Below the pieces are notes generated by a model, which made no database searches, had not been told where the DNA came from, and worked only from the letters and a program-made list of their open reading frames with translations. Below, in pieces: positions 25,359 to 33,369 of a DNA stretch of 64,000 nt. The stretch comes from JANLTP01 sp031363055 (lineage in GTDB: Bacteria; Pseudomonadota; Gammaproteobacteria; Burkholderiales; Burkholderiaceae_E). The DNA is taken from positions 1 through 64,000 of the forward strand of contig JANLTP010000079.1 in assembly GCA_031363055.1 (NCBI GenBank). Reading direction: 5' to 3'. The position numbers were made by a program, and so were the translations under genes. Every line of letters begins with the position of its first letter. Position 1 is the first letter of the stretch.

Positions 25359-25778
25359 ATGCTGATCTCAGGCGCGCATCTGATTGGCTTGGCAGCGTTG
25401 GGGCTAACTGGCTGGCAATTGCGCAGTCACGCGCTGAGCGTGGCCGTCTGGACCGCTTTGACGTTACTCGCTGTCTGTCTGCTGGTCTTTTGGCGCCGAT
25501 CGCTGGCCCCCAAGCCCTTCGAGCTACGCGCACTGCAGCCGGCAGCAAGCCGCCGCTGGCGGGCGCACTTGAAAGGCCGCGACGGTGAATTCGACCTGGA
25601 AATCGTCAACTGGACCCGGGTTGGTCCGTTGCTGGCACTTGATATCAGGAGTGCCGACCCAACGTTCACCTCGGGACGCTCGTTGCTGCGATTCTTGCTT
25701 GCCCGGGATCAGTGTACGGATGCGCAGTGGCGACAGTTGCTGGCCAGCTTGACGTGGATGGCGAACGAATCGAACTAA
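25359..25778 (+). CDS. YgfX-like small inner-membrane protein (start uncertain)
   Basis: A protein of at least 139 residues with two closely spaced N-terminal membrane segments (about residues 1-45), then a cytoplasmic beta-rich domain ending in DQCTDAQWRQLLASL. That tail resembles the C-terminus of E. coli YgfX/CptA (AEWRDLRRIL). The ATG at 25359 is the first standard start, but the in-frame upstream codons read IEFHRSRLFP, which looks like genuine YgfX N-terminal sequence. No ATG, GTG or TTG lies between there and the fabF stop in the same frame, so a CTG start (for example at 25311) or loss of the native start is possible. The stop codon lies in the first unit of a 10-bp repeat array. Confidence 0.65.
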   Translation: MLISGAHLIGLAALGLTGWQLRSHALSVAVWTALTLLAVCLLVFWRRSLAPKPFELRALQPAASRRWRAHLKGRDGEFDLEIVNWTRVGPLLALDIRSADPTFTSGRSLLRFLLARDQCTDAQWRQLLASLTWMANESN

Positions 25779-25880
25779 GTCGAACTAAGTCGAACTAAGT
25801 CGAAGTAGGTCGAAGTAGGTCGAAGTAGGTCGAAGTCGGTCGAAGTAGGTCGAAGTAGGTCGAAGTAGGTCGAAGTCGGC
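25771..25880. repeat. 10-bp tandem repeat array, 11 units
   Basis: Eleven uninterrupted 10-bp units run from 25771 to 25880. The first three read cgaactaagt; the rest are cgaagtaggt with cgaagtcggt or cgaagtcggc at units 7 and 11. The change of unit type is block-wise, as expected from stepwise duplication. The array begins over the stop codon of the YgfX-like gene and ends about 70 bp before degQ. Confidence 0.97.
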
Positions 25881-25889
25881 GCGGATACC

Positions 25890-25926
25890 GGCTAGCTCGA
25901 GACTTCTTCTGCGGCTAGCCTATAAT
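25890..25926 (+). promoter_or_regulatory. inverted repeat plus TATAAT box upstream of degQ
   Basis: GGCTAGC (25890-25896) pairs with GCTAGCC (25914-25920), and the second arm is followed at once by TATAATTTT (25921 on). This can be read as a -10 box for degQ (27 bp before its ATG) or as a weak terminator for the fabF transcript. No good -35 is visible at the right distance. Confidence 0.45.
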
Positions 25927-25952
25927 TTTGGATTCACCCTGGAAGGTCTGTA

Positions 25953-27626
25953 ATGCCGACAACGTTAGCTGCAAATTATGGCCATTCCCTGGAGCGCAAT
26001 CCGGCGCATTATTCAGAGCGTCATTCAGCGCATCCCCCAGCACGTCGTTCAGCACATAAGTCAGCGATCCTCCGGACACGTTCCCGATCGCGCCTGAGCC
26101 AGTGGCTGTTGCTGAGCGTACTTTGGGCGGCCTTCTGGTCAGCCGGTTTGATGCCGCTGGCGGCTCAATCGCAGGCTCGCGAGCTGCCCGACTTTGCTGA
26201 TCTGGTCGAGCGCACCGGGCCGGCGGTGGTGAATATCCGCACCACCGAACGAGCCCGTGGCGATCGAGCCAATGCCCAGCCAGGAATGCCAGAAGGGCTA
26301 GATGAAAACGATCCGTTCTTTGAATTCTTCCGCCGCTTCATGCCGCCGCGTAATCAGCAAGGACCGGGAGCCGCTCCCAACGCGCCGAACACCCCCAATG
26401 CGCCTAACGCACCGAATGCGCCGAATGCGCCGAATGGCCCTCGCGGACGAGGTGGTGAAGAGTCACCGCGCGGCGTCGGCTCCGGGTTCATTATTTCGGC
26501 CGATGGTTATGCGATGACCAACCATCATGTGGTCGATGGCGCCGATGAAATTTACGTCACCTTGACCGACAAGCGCGAGTTCAAGGCCAAGCTGATCGGC
26601 TCGGATCGCCGCACCGATGTCGCGCTGGTCAAGATTGAAGCGACCAACTTGCCAAAGCTCACCTTGGGCGATCCGAACCGGTTGCGGGTCGGCGAATGGG
26701 TGGTCGCCATCGGTTCACCATTTGGACTGGAGAATACTGTGACGGCGGGAATCGTTTCGGCCAAAGGACGCGACACCGGCGACTTCTTGCCCTTCATCCA
26801 GACCGATGTCGCGGTCAATCCGGGCAATTCGGGCGGACCGTTGTTGAACATGCGCGGTGAAGTGGTCGGCATCAACTCGCAGATTTACAGCCGAACCGGC
26901 GGCTTCATGGGCATCTCGTTTGCGATCCCGATCGATGAGGCCAACCGCGTCGTCGAGCAGCTCAAAATCAACGGCCGGGTCGTTCGCGGCCGAATCGGTG
27001 TTGGTATCGCCGAAGTCACCAAGGACGTCGCTGAGCCGCTGGGCCTGTCCAAGGCGTCGGGTGCACTGGTTCGAAGTGTTGAAGCTAATGGGCCTGCCGA
27101 GAAAGCCGGCATCGAGGTTGGTGACATCATCATCCGCTTTGATGGCAAAGCGATTGAAAAATCCAGTGATTTGCCGAGGATTGTTGGCGGTACCAAGCCG
27201 GGTTCGAAGACCGGACTGCAGGTCTGGCGCAAGGGCGCAACCCGGGACCTGAACGTCACGGTGGTTGAACTCGAGCCCGAGAAATCCGCTAAAGCGCCGG
27301 CCCCTAAAGCCGGCCCGGGTGGAACAACGCCGGCACCTAAGGCCAGCAATGCGCTCGGCTTGGTGGTGGCCGACATACCGGATGAAAAGAAGACGCAATT
27401 ACGAATCAAGAGTGGCGTGCTGGTCGAGGTGTCCGATGGAGCGGCGGCTCGTGCCGGCATACAAACCGGCGACGTCATCTTGTCGATTGATAATCAGGAC
27501 GTTCAAAGCGCCCGTCAGTTCAATGAGCTGGTGAACAAGACCGACCGCGCCAAGACCAGCGTTGCACTGGTTCGGCGCGGTGAAAACGCCTCATTTGTGC
27601 CGATCAGGCCACTTGCCTTACGTTGA
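25953..27626 (+). CDS. degQ: periplasmic HtrA/DegQ-type serine protease (MucD)
   Basis: A DegP/DegQ-family protease-chaperone of 557 residues for envelope protein quality control. The trypsin-like domain has the triad His192 (TNHHVV), Asp222 (RRTDVAL) and Ser293 (NPGNSGGP). Two PDZ domains follow (about 345-430 and 455-550). The N-terminus is unusual: about 48 residues, including a five-unit 12-bp repeat, precede the hydrophobic signal segment (WLLLSVLWAAFWSAGLMPL), so the real start could be internal. A 9-bp NAP repeat (seven units) fills the loop between the LA region and the protease core. The normal neighbours rpoE-rseA-rseB are absent; lepA follows. Confidence 0.93.
   Translation: MPTTLAANYGHSLERNPAHYSERHSAHPPARRSAHKSAILRTRSRSRLSQWLLLSVLWAAFWSAGLMPLAAQSQARELPDFADLVERTGPAVVNIRTTERARGDRANAQPGMPEGLDENDPFFEFFRRFMPPRNQQGPGAAPNAPNTPNAPNAPNAPNAPNGPRGRGGEESPRGVGSGFIISADGYAMTNHHVVDGADEIYVTLTDKREFKAKLIGSDRRTDVALVKIEATNLPKLTLGDPNRLRVGEWVVAIGSPFGLENTVTAGIVSAKGRDTGDFLPFIQTDVAVNPGNSGGPLLNMRGEVVGINSQIYSRTGGFMGISFAIPIDEANRVVEQLKINGRVVRGRIGVGIAEVTKDVAEPLGLSKASGALVRSVEANGPAEKAGIEVGDIIIRFDGKAIEKSSDLPRIVGGTKPGSKTGLQVWRKGATRDLNVTVVELEPEKSAKAPAPKAGPGGTTPAPKASNALGLVVADIPDEKKTQLRIKSGVLVEVSDGAAARAGIQTGDVILSIDNQDVQSARQFNELVNKTDRAKTSVALVRRGENASFVPIRPLALR
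26011..26070 (+). repeat. degenerate 12-bp repeat x5 at the degQ 5' end
   Basis: Five 12-bp units (attcagagcgtc, attcagcgcatc and relatives) encode four-residue blocks rich in Ser, Ala, His and Arg upstream of the signal segment. Confidence 0.7.
26379..26441 (+). repeat. 9-bp repeat x7 in degQ (Asn-Ala-Pro)
   Basis: Seven 9-bp units encode NAP, NTP, four further NAP and NGP. They form a flexible linker just before the protease core, in a loop that is variable in HtrA proteins. Confidence 0.92.
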
Positions 27627-27752
27627 TTTTGTTGCTGCGGCGCGCGCGCAGTACCAGCTTGACGCCGGCACTGCTAAAATCAGTGGTTTTGCCTATTCCT
27701 TGTGCACGCATCGCCATTGCGGGTGGCGGGTGAGTAGTCACCGGGTTCCTTG

Positions 27753-29546
27753 ATGCAACATACTCGCAATTTTTCGATTATTGCCCACATCGACCATGGC
27801 AAATCAACGCTTGCCGATCGCCTGATCCAGCGCTGCGGTGGCCTGTCGGATCGCGAAATGGAAGCCCAGGTGCTCGACTCGATGGACCTCGAGCGCGAAC
27901 GCGGCATCACCATCAAGGCCCAAACCGCTGCGTTGCGCTACAAGGCGCAGGACGGCCAGATCTACAACCTGAACCTGATTGATACGCCGGGCCATGTCGA
28001 CTTTTCATATGAAGTCAGTCGCTCCCTGTCAGCCTGTGAAGGTGCGCTGCTGGTCGTCGATGCCTCGCAAGGCGTAGAGGCTCAGACTGTAGCCAATTGT
28101 TATACCGCCATCGAGCTCAATGTCGAGGTCGTGCCGATACTGAACAAGATGGATTTGCCGCAGGCCGATCCGATCGCGGCGGCCCAGGAGATTGAAGACG
28201 TCATCGGCATCGATGCGACCGACGCCATTCTGGCCAGTGCTAAAACCGGCATGGGCATCGACGAGATTCTTGAGGCGGTCATTACCCGCATTCCGGCGCC
28301 ACGTGGCAGCCCCGACAGCCCATTGCAGGCGCTGATTATCGACTCCTGGTTCGATAACTATGTTGGTGTGGTCATGCTGGTGCGGGTGGTCAACGGTGTC
28401 TTGCGCTTGAAGGATCGGATTCGAATGATGGCGACCGGCGCGCAGTACAACTGTGAGCAGGTCGGCGTGTTCACGCCAAAATCGCTGGCCCGGCAACTGC
28501 TGACGGCGGGCGACGTCGGCTTCGTTATTGCCGGTATCAAGGAGTTGCAAGGCGCCAAGGTCGGCGACACCATCACGCATGAACGCACGCCAGCCAGCCA
28601 GGCGCTGCCCGGCTTCAAGGAGATCAAGCCATCGGTGTTTGCCGGGCTTTATCCGATAGAAGCGAATCAGTTCGAGGCGATGCGCGATGCGCTTGAAAAG
28701 CTGCAACTGAATGACTCGTCGTTGCACTTTGAACCGGAAGTGTCGCAGGCTCTGGGGTTCGGCTTTCGCTGCGGCTTTCTGGGCCTGCTGCATATGGACA
28801 TCGTCCAGGAGCGGCTCGAGCGCGAGTTCGATGTCGATCTGATCACCACCGCGCCGACGGTCGTGTATCAGGTGCTGTTGCAAGACGGTAGCGAATTGCA
28901 GGTCGAGAACCCATCAAAGATGCCTGAGCCCTCGAAAATTGTCGAGATTCGCGAGCCGATCGTGACAGTGACTGTATTCGTGCCGCAGGAATATGTCGGT
29001 TCGGTCATTACCCTGTGCACCGGCAAGCGCGGCTTGCAGAAGAATCTGGCGTATCACGGCCGGCAAGTGCATTTGACCTACGAAATTCCGATGAACGAAA
29101 TCGTTCTCGACTTCTTCGACAAGTTGAAATCGGTATCGCGTGGTTATGCCTCGATGGACTACGAGTTCCTCGAATACCGGGCCTCCGATGTCGTCAAACT
29201 CGACGTGCTGGTCAACGCCGAACGGGTCGACGCCTTGTCGATCATTGTGCATCGTTCGATTTCGCAGAGCCGCGGCCGACTGCTGGTTTCAAAGATGCGC
29301 GAACTGATTCCGAGGCAAATGTACGACGTCGCTATTCAGGCGGCGATCGGCGCGAACATTATTTCGCGCGAGAACGTCAAGGCCTTGCGCAAGAACGTTC
29401 TGGCCAAATGTTATGGCGGCGACATTACTCGCAAGAAAAAGCTGTTGGAAAAACAGAAAGCCGGCAAAAAGCGAATGAAACAGGTCGGCTCGGTTGAAAT
29501 TCCGCAGGAGGCGTTCCTGGCCGTCCTGCAAGTGGAGGATAGATGA
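27753..29546 (+). CDS. lepA: elongation factor 4 (LepA)
   Basis: A 597-residue translational GTPase that acts on stalled or back-translocated ribosomes. The G domain has AHIDHGKSTLADR (G1), GITIK (G2), DTPGHVDF (G3) and NKMDLP (G4). EF-G-like domains II, III and V follow, then the LepA-specific C-terminal domain with KCYGGDITRKKKLLEKQKAGKK. The ATG at 27753 is preferred to the TTG just before it. The stop overlaps lepB by 4 bp, a linkage conserved across bacteria. Confidence 0.98.
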   Translation: MQHTRNFSIIAHIDHGKSTLADRLIQRCGGLSDREMEAQVLDSMDLERERGITIKAQTAALRYKAQDGQIYNLNLIDTPGHVDFSYEVSRSLSACEGALLVVDASQGVEAQTVANCYTAIELNVEVVPILNKMDLPQADPIAAAQEIEDVIGIDATDAILASAKTGMGIDEILEAVITRIPAPRGSPDSPLQALIIDSWFDNYVGVVMLVRVVNGVLRLKDRIRMMATGAQYNCEQVGVFTPKSLARQLLTAGDVGFVIAGIKELQGAKVGDTITHERTPASQALPGFKEIKPSVFAGLYPIEANQFEAMRDALEKLQLNDSSLHFEPEVSQALGFGFRCGFLGLLHMDIVQERLEREFDVDLITTAPTVVYQVLLQDGSELQVENPSKMPEPSKIVEIREPIVTVTVFVPQEYVGSVITLCTGKRGLQKNLAYHGRQVHLTYEIPMNEIVLDFFDKLKSVSRGYASMDYEFLEYRASDVVKLDVLVNAERVDALSIIVHRSISQSRGRLLVSKMRELIPRQMYDVAIQAAIGANIISRENVKALRKNVLAKCYGGDITRKKKLLEKQKAGKKRMKQVGSVEIPQEAFLAVLQVEDR

Positions 29547-30421
29547 ACTTTGCCCTTATTTTGTTCCTGCTGCTGGTGGTGACCGGAATCGCCTGGCTGC
29601 TCGACAAACTGATCTTCGCGCCGCGCCGTCGCGTCCGGGCGCAGGCCCGAGTGGCCGCGTGGGAACAGGAGCAGATCGCTCGGGGCGCGAGTATTGAGCC
29701 GGCCAGTCGCCGTGCGGTTGAAGAAACTGCGCAGAGACAACCGTTATGGCTCGAATACACCGCCGGACTCTTTCCAGTGATTCTGGTGGTATTTTTTCTG
29801 CGCTCCTTCATTGCCGAGCCGTTCAAGATTCCTTCCGGCTCGATGCTGCCGACGTTGTTGGTCGGTGACCTGATTCTCGTCAACAAGTTCACCTATGGCG
29901 TGCGCTTGCCGGTGATTCACACCAAAGTGTTTGGTTCTGGCCAACCGGCGCGCGGTGACGTCATGGTATTTCGGTATCCGCACGACACCTCGCTCGACTA
30001 CATCAAGCGCGTGGTCGGCTTGCCGGGCGACAAAATAGTGTTCAAGAACAATAAGTTGGAAATTAACAACAGTCCGGTACCGTTGCAAGCGGCCGGTGAA
30101 TTTTATGATGTCGATCGGGTTTCGTACCACAAGCAATACTCAGAAAAACTTGGAGATATCGATCATAAGATATTGACAGAGTTGGAAAAAACGTCTTCCA
30201 TAACACCTATGGAGTTCGCGCTGAAAGAGCAGTGCAAGTACGAACGTTATGTAATGACCTGTACCGTGCCGGCTGGTCACTTTTTTGTGATGGGCGACAA
30301 TCGGGACAATAGTCAGGACAGCCGGTTTTGGGGGTTTGTGCCAGAAGCGAATATCGTTGGCAAGGCATTCTTCATTTGGATGAATCTCAGCAATCCCGGC
30401 AGAATTGGACGATTTCACTAG
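29543..30421 (+). CDS. lepB: signal peptidase I
   Basis: LepB cleaves Sec and Tat signal peptides at the outer face of the inner membrane. The 292-residue protein has two N-terminal membrane segments (about 2-20 and 75-90). The Ser-Lys dyad is Ser100 in KIPSGSMLPTLLVGD and Lys155 in DYIKRVVGLPGD; FFVMGDNRDNSQDSRFWG is box E. It overlaps lepA by 4 bp. The stretch coding for residues about 195-230 is more AT-rich than the rest, as in a surface insertion. Confidence 0.97.
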   Translation: MNFALILFLLLVVTGIAWLLDKLIFAPRRRVRAQARVAAWEQEQIARGASIEPASRRAVEETAQRQPLWLEYTAGLFPVILVVFFLRSFIAEPFKIPSGSMLPTLLVGDLILVNKFTYGVRLPVIHTKVFGSGQPARGDVMVFRYPHDTSLDYIKRVVGLPGDKIVFKNNKLEINNSPVPLQAAGEFYDVDRVSYHKQYSEKLGDIDHKILTELEKTSSITPMEFALKEQCKYERYVMTCTVPAGHFFVMGDNRDNSQDSRFWGFVPEANIVGKAFFIWMNLSNPGRIGRFH

Positions 30422-30432
30422 TGAAACACTCA

Positions 30433-30777
30433 ATGAACAAGCAGCGCGGCATGAGCTTGATCAGCCTCTTGGTGGTGGGCGCGGCGGCTGGCTTTCTGAT
30501 CATGGTTGCCTTGAAGGTATTTCCGACGGTCACCGAGTACTTTGCCGTCAAACGCCTGGTCGACAAGGCCGCGACGGCTGGCGGCTCAGTCAGCGAAATT
30601 CAGTCGAATTTCGGCCGCGGCGCCCAAATTGACGCTGTCACTGCCATTTCAGGCAAAGAATTGATCGTCTCGCGCGAAGGCGACAAAACAGTTGTATCGT
30701 TCGCCTATGAGAAAAAGATCGAATTGTTCGGGCCAGCGAGCCTTTTGCTTGAATACAAGGGCAGCAGCAAGAAATGA
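30433..30777 (+). CDS. DUF4845 family membrane protein
   Basis: A 114-residue protein with a prepilin-like short N-terminus (MNKQRGMSLISLLVVGAAAG) and one membrane segment, then a small periplasmic domain ending in FGPASLLLEYKG. Proteins of this type sit between lepB and rnc in many beta- and gammaproteobacteria; the function is unknown. The ATG at 30433 matches the family start; a GTG at 30421 overlapping the lepB stop would add four residues. Confidence 0.82.
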   Translation: MNKQRGMSLISLLVVGAAAGFLIMVALKVFPTVTEYFAVKRLVDKAATAGGSVSEIQSNFGRGAQIDAVTAISGKELIVSREGDKTVVSFAYEKKIELFGPASLLLEYKGSSKK

Positions 30778-30825
30778 GTTGCCAACAATGAGTCCAAACT
30801 GGTGAGTCACACTCGGGTCTAATAT

Positions 30826-31719
30826 ATGGAAGGTTTGCAGCACAAGCTCAACTACCTGTTCAAGAACCCGGCCCTTCTCCGTCAGGCGCTCACCCATCGC
30901 AGTCATGGCCATCAGAACAACGAGCGGCTGGAGTTTCTGGGCGATAGCGTGCTGAATTGTGTCGTTTCGCAGCTTCTATTCGAGCGCTTTGGCAAAATCG
31001 ACGAAGGAGATTTGTCGCGACTTCGGGCCAATCTGGTCAAACAACAGAGTCTTTATGAAATTGCCCAGCGCCTGGACCTTTCCAGCAGCCTTTTGCTGGG
31101 TGACGGCGAACTCAAGAGCGGTGGCTTTCGCCGGCCGTCCATTTTGGGCGATACACTTGAAGCGGTGATCGGCGCGATTTTCCTCGACGGTGGTTTCCTG
31201 TCGGCGCAAGCCGTGATCAGCGCCCTTTACAGTCCGGTGTTGAAAACCGTCGATCCGAAAACGCTCGGCAAGGACGCCAAGACTTTGCTGCAGGAACATT
31301 TGCAAGGCCGCAAGATTTCCCTGCCGGTTTATTCAGTGGTGGCGACCCACGGCGCCGCGCACAATCAATTGTTTGAAGTCGAGTGTTCGATTCAAAAGCT
31401 CGATGTTCAGGTGCTCGGCAGTGGCGGTAGTCGCCGGGCGGCCGAACAGGCGGCGGCCAAATTGGCGCTCGAACGTTGCCTGGCACTGGTTCCGACGCCG
31501 GTACGGCGCACTCGCACCAAGCCAGCCGAAACCGTCGTGGCGCCAGTCAAGCCGATTGCCGTGTCGACGATCGAGATTCCAGCGATCGGAATTGCCGTCG
31601 ACCCGGCCGACTCCGAGTCGGCATCAGAGTCCGAAGCGAGCCGCTCCGACGACGTGATAACGGGCTCAGCAGAGCGAGCCAACGAGCGTCGCACGCGCAT
31701 TGTTGCCAGTTCGCCTTGA
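30826..31719 (+). CDS. rnc: ribonuclease III
   Basis: RNase III cleaves double-stranded RNA in rRNA processing and regulation. The 297-residue protein has the catalytic domain with NERLEFLGDSVLNCVVS and GDTLEAVIGAIFLDGG (metal-binding acidic residues) and a dsRNA-binding domain (DAKTLLQEHLQGRK to GGSRRAAEQAAAKLALE). It is about 70 residues longer than E. coli Rnc. The extra C-terminal tail is low-complexity and acidic (DSESASESEASRSDD), a kind of extension also seen in some Burkholderiales. The stop overlaps era (TGATG). Confidence 0.97.
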   Translation: MEGLQHKLNYLFKNPALLRQALTHRSHGHQNNERLEFLGDSVLNCVVSQLLFERFGKIDEGDLSRLRANLVKQQSLYEIAQRLDLSSSLLLGDGELKSGGFRRPSILGDTLEAVIGAIFLDGGFLSAQAVISALYSPVLKTVDPKTLGKDAKTLLQEHLQGRKISLPVYSVVATHGAAHNQLFEVECSIQKLDVQVLGSGGSRRAAEQAAAKLALERCLALVPTPVRRTRTKPAETVVAPVKPIAVSTIEIPAIGIAVDPADSESASESEASRSDDVITGSAERANERRTRIVASSP

Positions 31720-32621
31720 TGGCCGCAGAGGCAATCGCAAAGGACTTCCGGTGCGGCACGATCGCCATTGTGGGTCGACCCAACGTCGGTAAATCTTCGC
31801 TGCTCAATCGCCTGCTGGGTCAGAAACTGGCGATCACATCGCGGCGACCACAAACGACTCGCCACCGGATCGCGGGTGTCGTCACTACCGCTGCCGCACA
31901 ACTGATTCTGCTCGACAGCCCCGGATTTCAGACGGTCAAGGGCGGCGTCATGAACCGTTATCTGAATCGAACGGCACGCCAGGTGGCGGCCGACGCCGAT
32001 CTCGTGTTGTTCGTGTTTGACGGCCACCGTTGGAGCGACGCCGACGCGCAGGCGCTTGCCGGTGTGCCGAACGGCAAAACGGTGGTACTGATTCCGAATA
32101 AAACCGACAGCATCAAGGACCCGGACGTGCTGTTTCGCAGCATCAAGACGGCCAGTGCGCTGCGCGAATTCGCCGAAGTCATTCCGCTGTCGGCGCGCAC
32201 CGGCAAACAGGTACCGATACTCACCGAGTGGTGCGCCGCCCATGTTCCGATCGGTCCTGCGCAGTATGGTGGCGACGATCTGACCGATCGTAGCGAGCGA
32301 TTTCTGGCGGCCGAACTGATACGGGAAAAGTTGTTTCGAATTCTGGGTGACGAATTGCCTTATGAAAGCACCGTGATCATTGAAAGCTTTGAGGTCGTCA
32401 AAGCGGTGACGCGGATCAATGCGACGATTCTGGTGGCACGAGAAGCCCAAAAGCCGATCGTCATTGGCGCTGGCGGCGATCGAATGAAACGAATCGCGAC
32501 CCAGAGTCGACTGGATCTCGAAGCGCTGCTGGGCACCAAAGTTTTTCTCGAGGTATTTGTGAAGGTCAGAAGCGGCTGGGCCGACAGCGAACAGAGTTTG
32601 CGCGCATATGGTTACGAATGA
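31719..32621 (+). CDS. era: GTPase Era
   Basis: Era is a KH-domain GTPase needed for 30S assembly. The 300-residue protein has IVGRPNVGKSSLLNRLLGQK (G1), the switch region TSRRPQTTRHRI, LLDSPGFQ (G3) and NKTD (G4). The C-terminal KH domain contains IGAGGDRMKRIATQSRLDLE. The start at 31719 overlaps the rnc stop; earlier in-frame codons lie inside rnc. The 3' end overlaps recO by 14 bp. Confidence 0.97.
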   Translation: MAAEAIAKDFRCGTIAIVGRPNVGKSSLLNRLLGQKLAITSRRPQTTRHRIAGVVTTAAAQLILLDSPGFQTVKGGVMNRYLNRTARQVAADADLVLFVFDGHRWSDADAQALAGVPNGKTVVLIPNKTDSIKDPDVLFRSIKTASALREFAEVIPLSARTGKQVPILTEWCAAHVPIGPAQYGGDDLTDRSERFLAAELIREKLFRILGDELPYESTVIIESFEVVKAVTRINATILVAREAQKPIVIGAGGDRMKRIATQSRLDLEALLGTKVFLEVFVKVRSGWADSEQSLRAYGYE

Positions 32622-33318
32622 ACGAAGCGAACAGACCGCATTTCTGCTGCATTCAATACCGTATCGGGAAACCAGCCTTATTGTCGATCTGTTTACTCGC
32701 GAGCATGGCCGCATAGCGGCGGTTGCAAAAGGGGCGCGCAGGCGTCAGTCGGCTTTGCGCCCGGTGCTGATGTCGTTCCAGCCGATTCGCGTCATCCTCA
32801 GCGGTCGCAATGAGCTGCGCAACCTGATCGGTGCTGAATGGTCAGGTGGCATGGTGGCACCCGATGGTGACGCGCTGATCTGCAGTTTCTACATGAATGA
32901 ATTGCTGATCAAGCTGCTGGCGCGCGAGGATCCGCACCCGCAGCTTTTTGACGCCTATTGCCAGGCCTTGAACGCGTTCGCCGCCGCCGCTTCCCTGGAT
33001 GCGACCTTGCGAATTTTTGAATGGCATCTACTGCGTGAAATCGGCTATGCACCCGATTTGCGCCTGGATGCAGCGGGTGCGCAGATTGCTGCTGACAACT
33101 CTTATCGCTGGATACCGAACGCCGGGTTCATGGTCAGCGAACCGGACGACGGCTCGTCGGTCACCGGTGCAACCTTGCATGACCTCTCCAGCGGACAGTT
33201 CCAGAGTTCGCTGGCTCGCCAACAAGCCAAGGTTTTGACCCGTACAATCATCAGCCATCACCTCAATGGTGCGCCGATTCATTCGCGCCAGATTCTCATT
33301 GACTTGCAGAAACTTTAA
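32608..33318 (+). CDS. recO: DNA repair protein RecO
   Basis: RecO helps load RecA at single-strand gaps with RecR. The 236-residue protein has an OB-fold N-terminus (AFLLHSIPYRETSLIVDLFTREHGRIAAVAKGARR) and the helical domain with ELLIKLLAREDPHPQLFDAY. Its C-terminal HHLNGAPIHSRQIL is typical of betaproteobacterial RecO. The usual zinc-finger cysteines are lacking, as in E. coli. The stop codon sits in a partly triplicated spacer before pdxJ. Confidence 0.94.
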   Translation: MVTNERSEQTAFLLHSIPYRETSLIVDLFTREHGRIAAVAKGARRRQSALRPVLMSFQPIRVILSGRNELRNLIGAEWSGGMVAPDGDALICSFYMNELLIKLLAREDPHPQLFDAYCQALNAFAAAASLDATLRIFEWHLLREIGYAPDLRLDAAGAQIAADNSYRWIPNAGFMVSEPDDGSSVTGATLHDLSSGQFQSSLARQQAKVLTRTIISHHLNGAPIHSRQILIDLQKL

Positions 33319-33369
33319 ATGATCAAAAAGCGTTTTAAATGATTGAACAGAAACTTTAAATGATTGAAC
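33307..33369 (+). repeat. recO-pdxJ junction: nested duplication/triplication
   Basis: cagaaactttaaatgat occurs at 33307-33323 and 33348-33364. The overlapping segment tttaaatgattgaac occurs at 33334-33348 and 33355-33369. The repeats carry both the recO stop and the pdxJ start codon, leaving extra pseudo-starts upstream of pdxJ. Confidence 0.88.

Noticed and set aside
25771..25880. 10-bp array considered as a CRISPR
   Set aside because: Units are too short, there are no spacers, and no cas genes are nearby.
31407..32714. 435-codon minus-strand frame opposite rnc and era
   Set aside because: Covers two conserved genes antisense; no domain, no promoter, typical GC-rich artefact.
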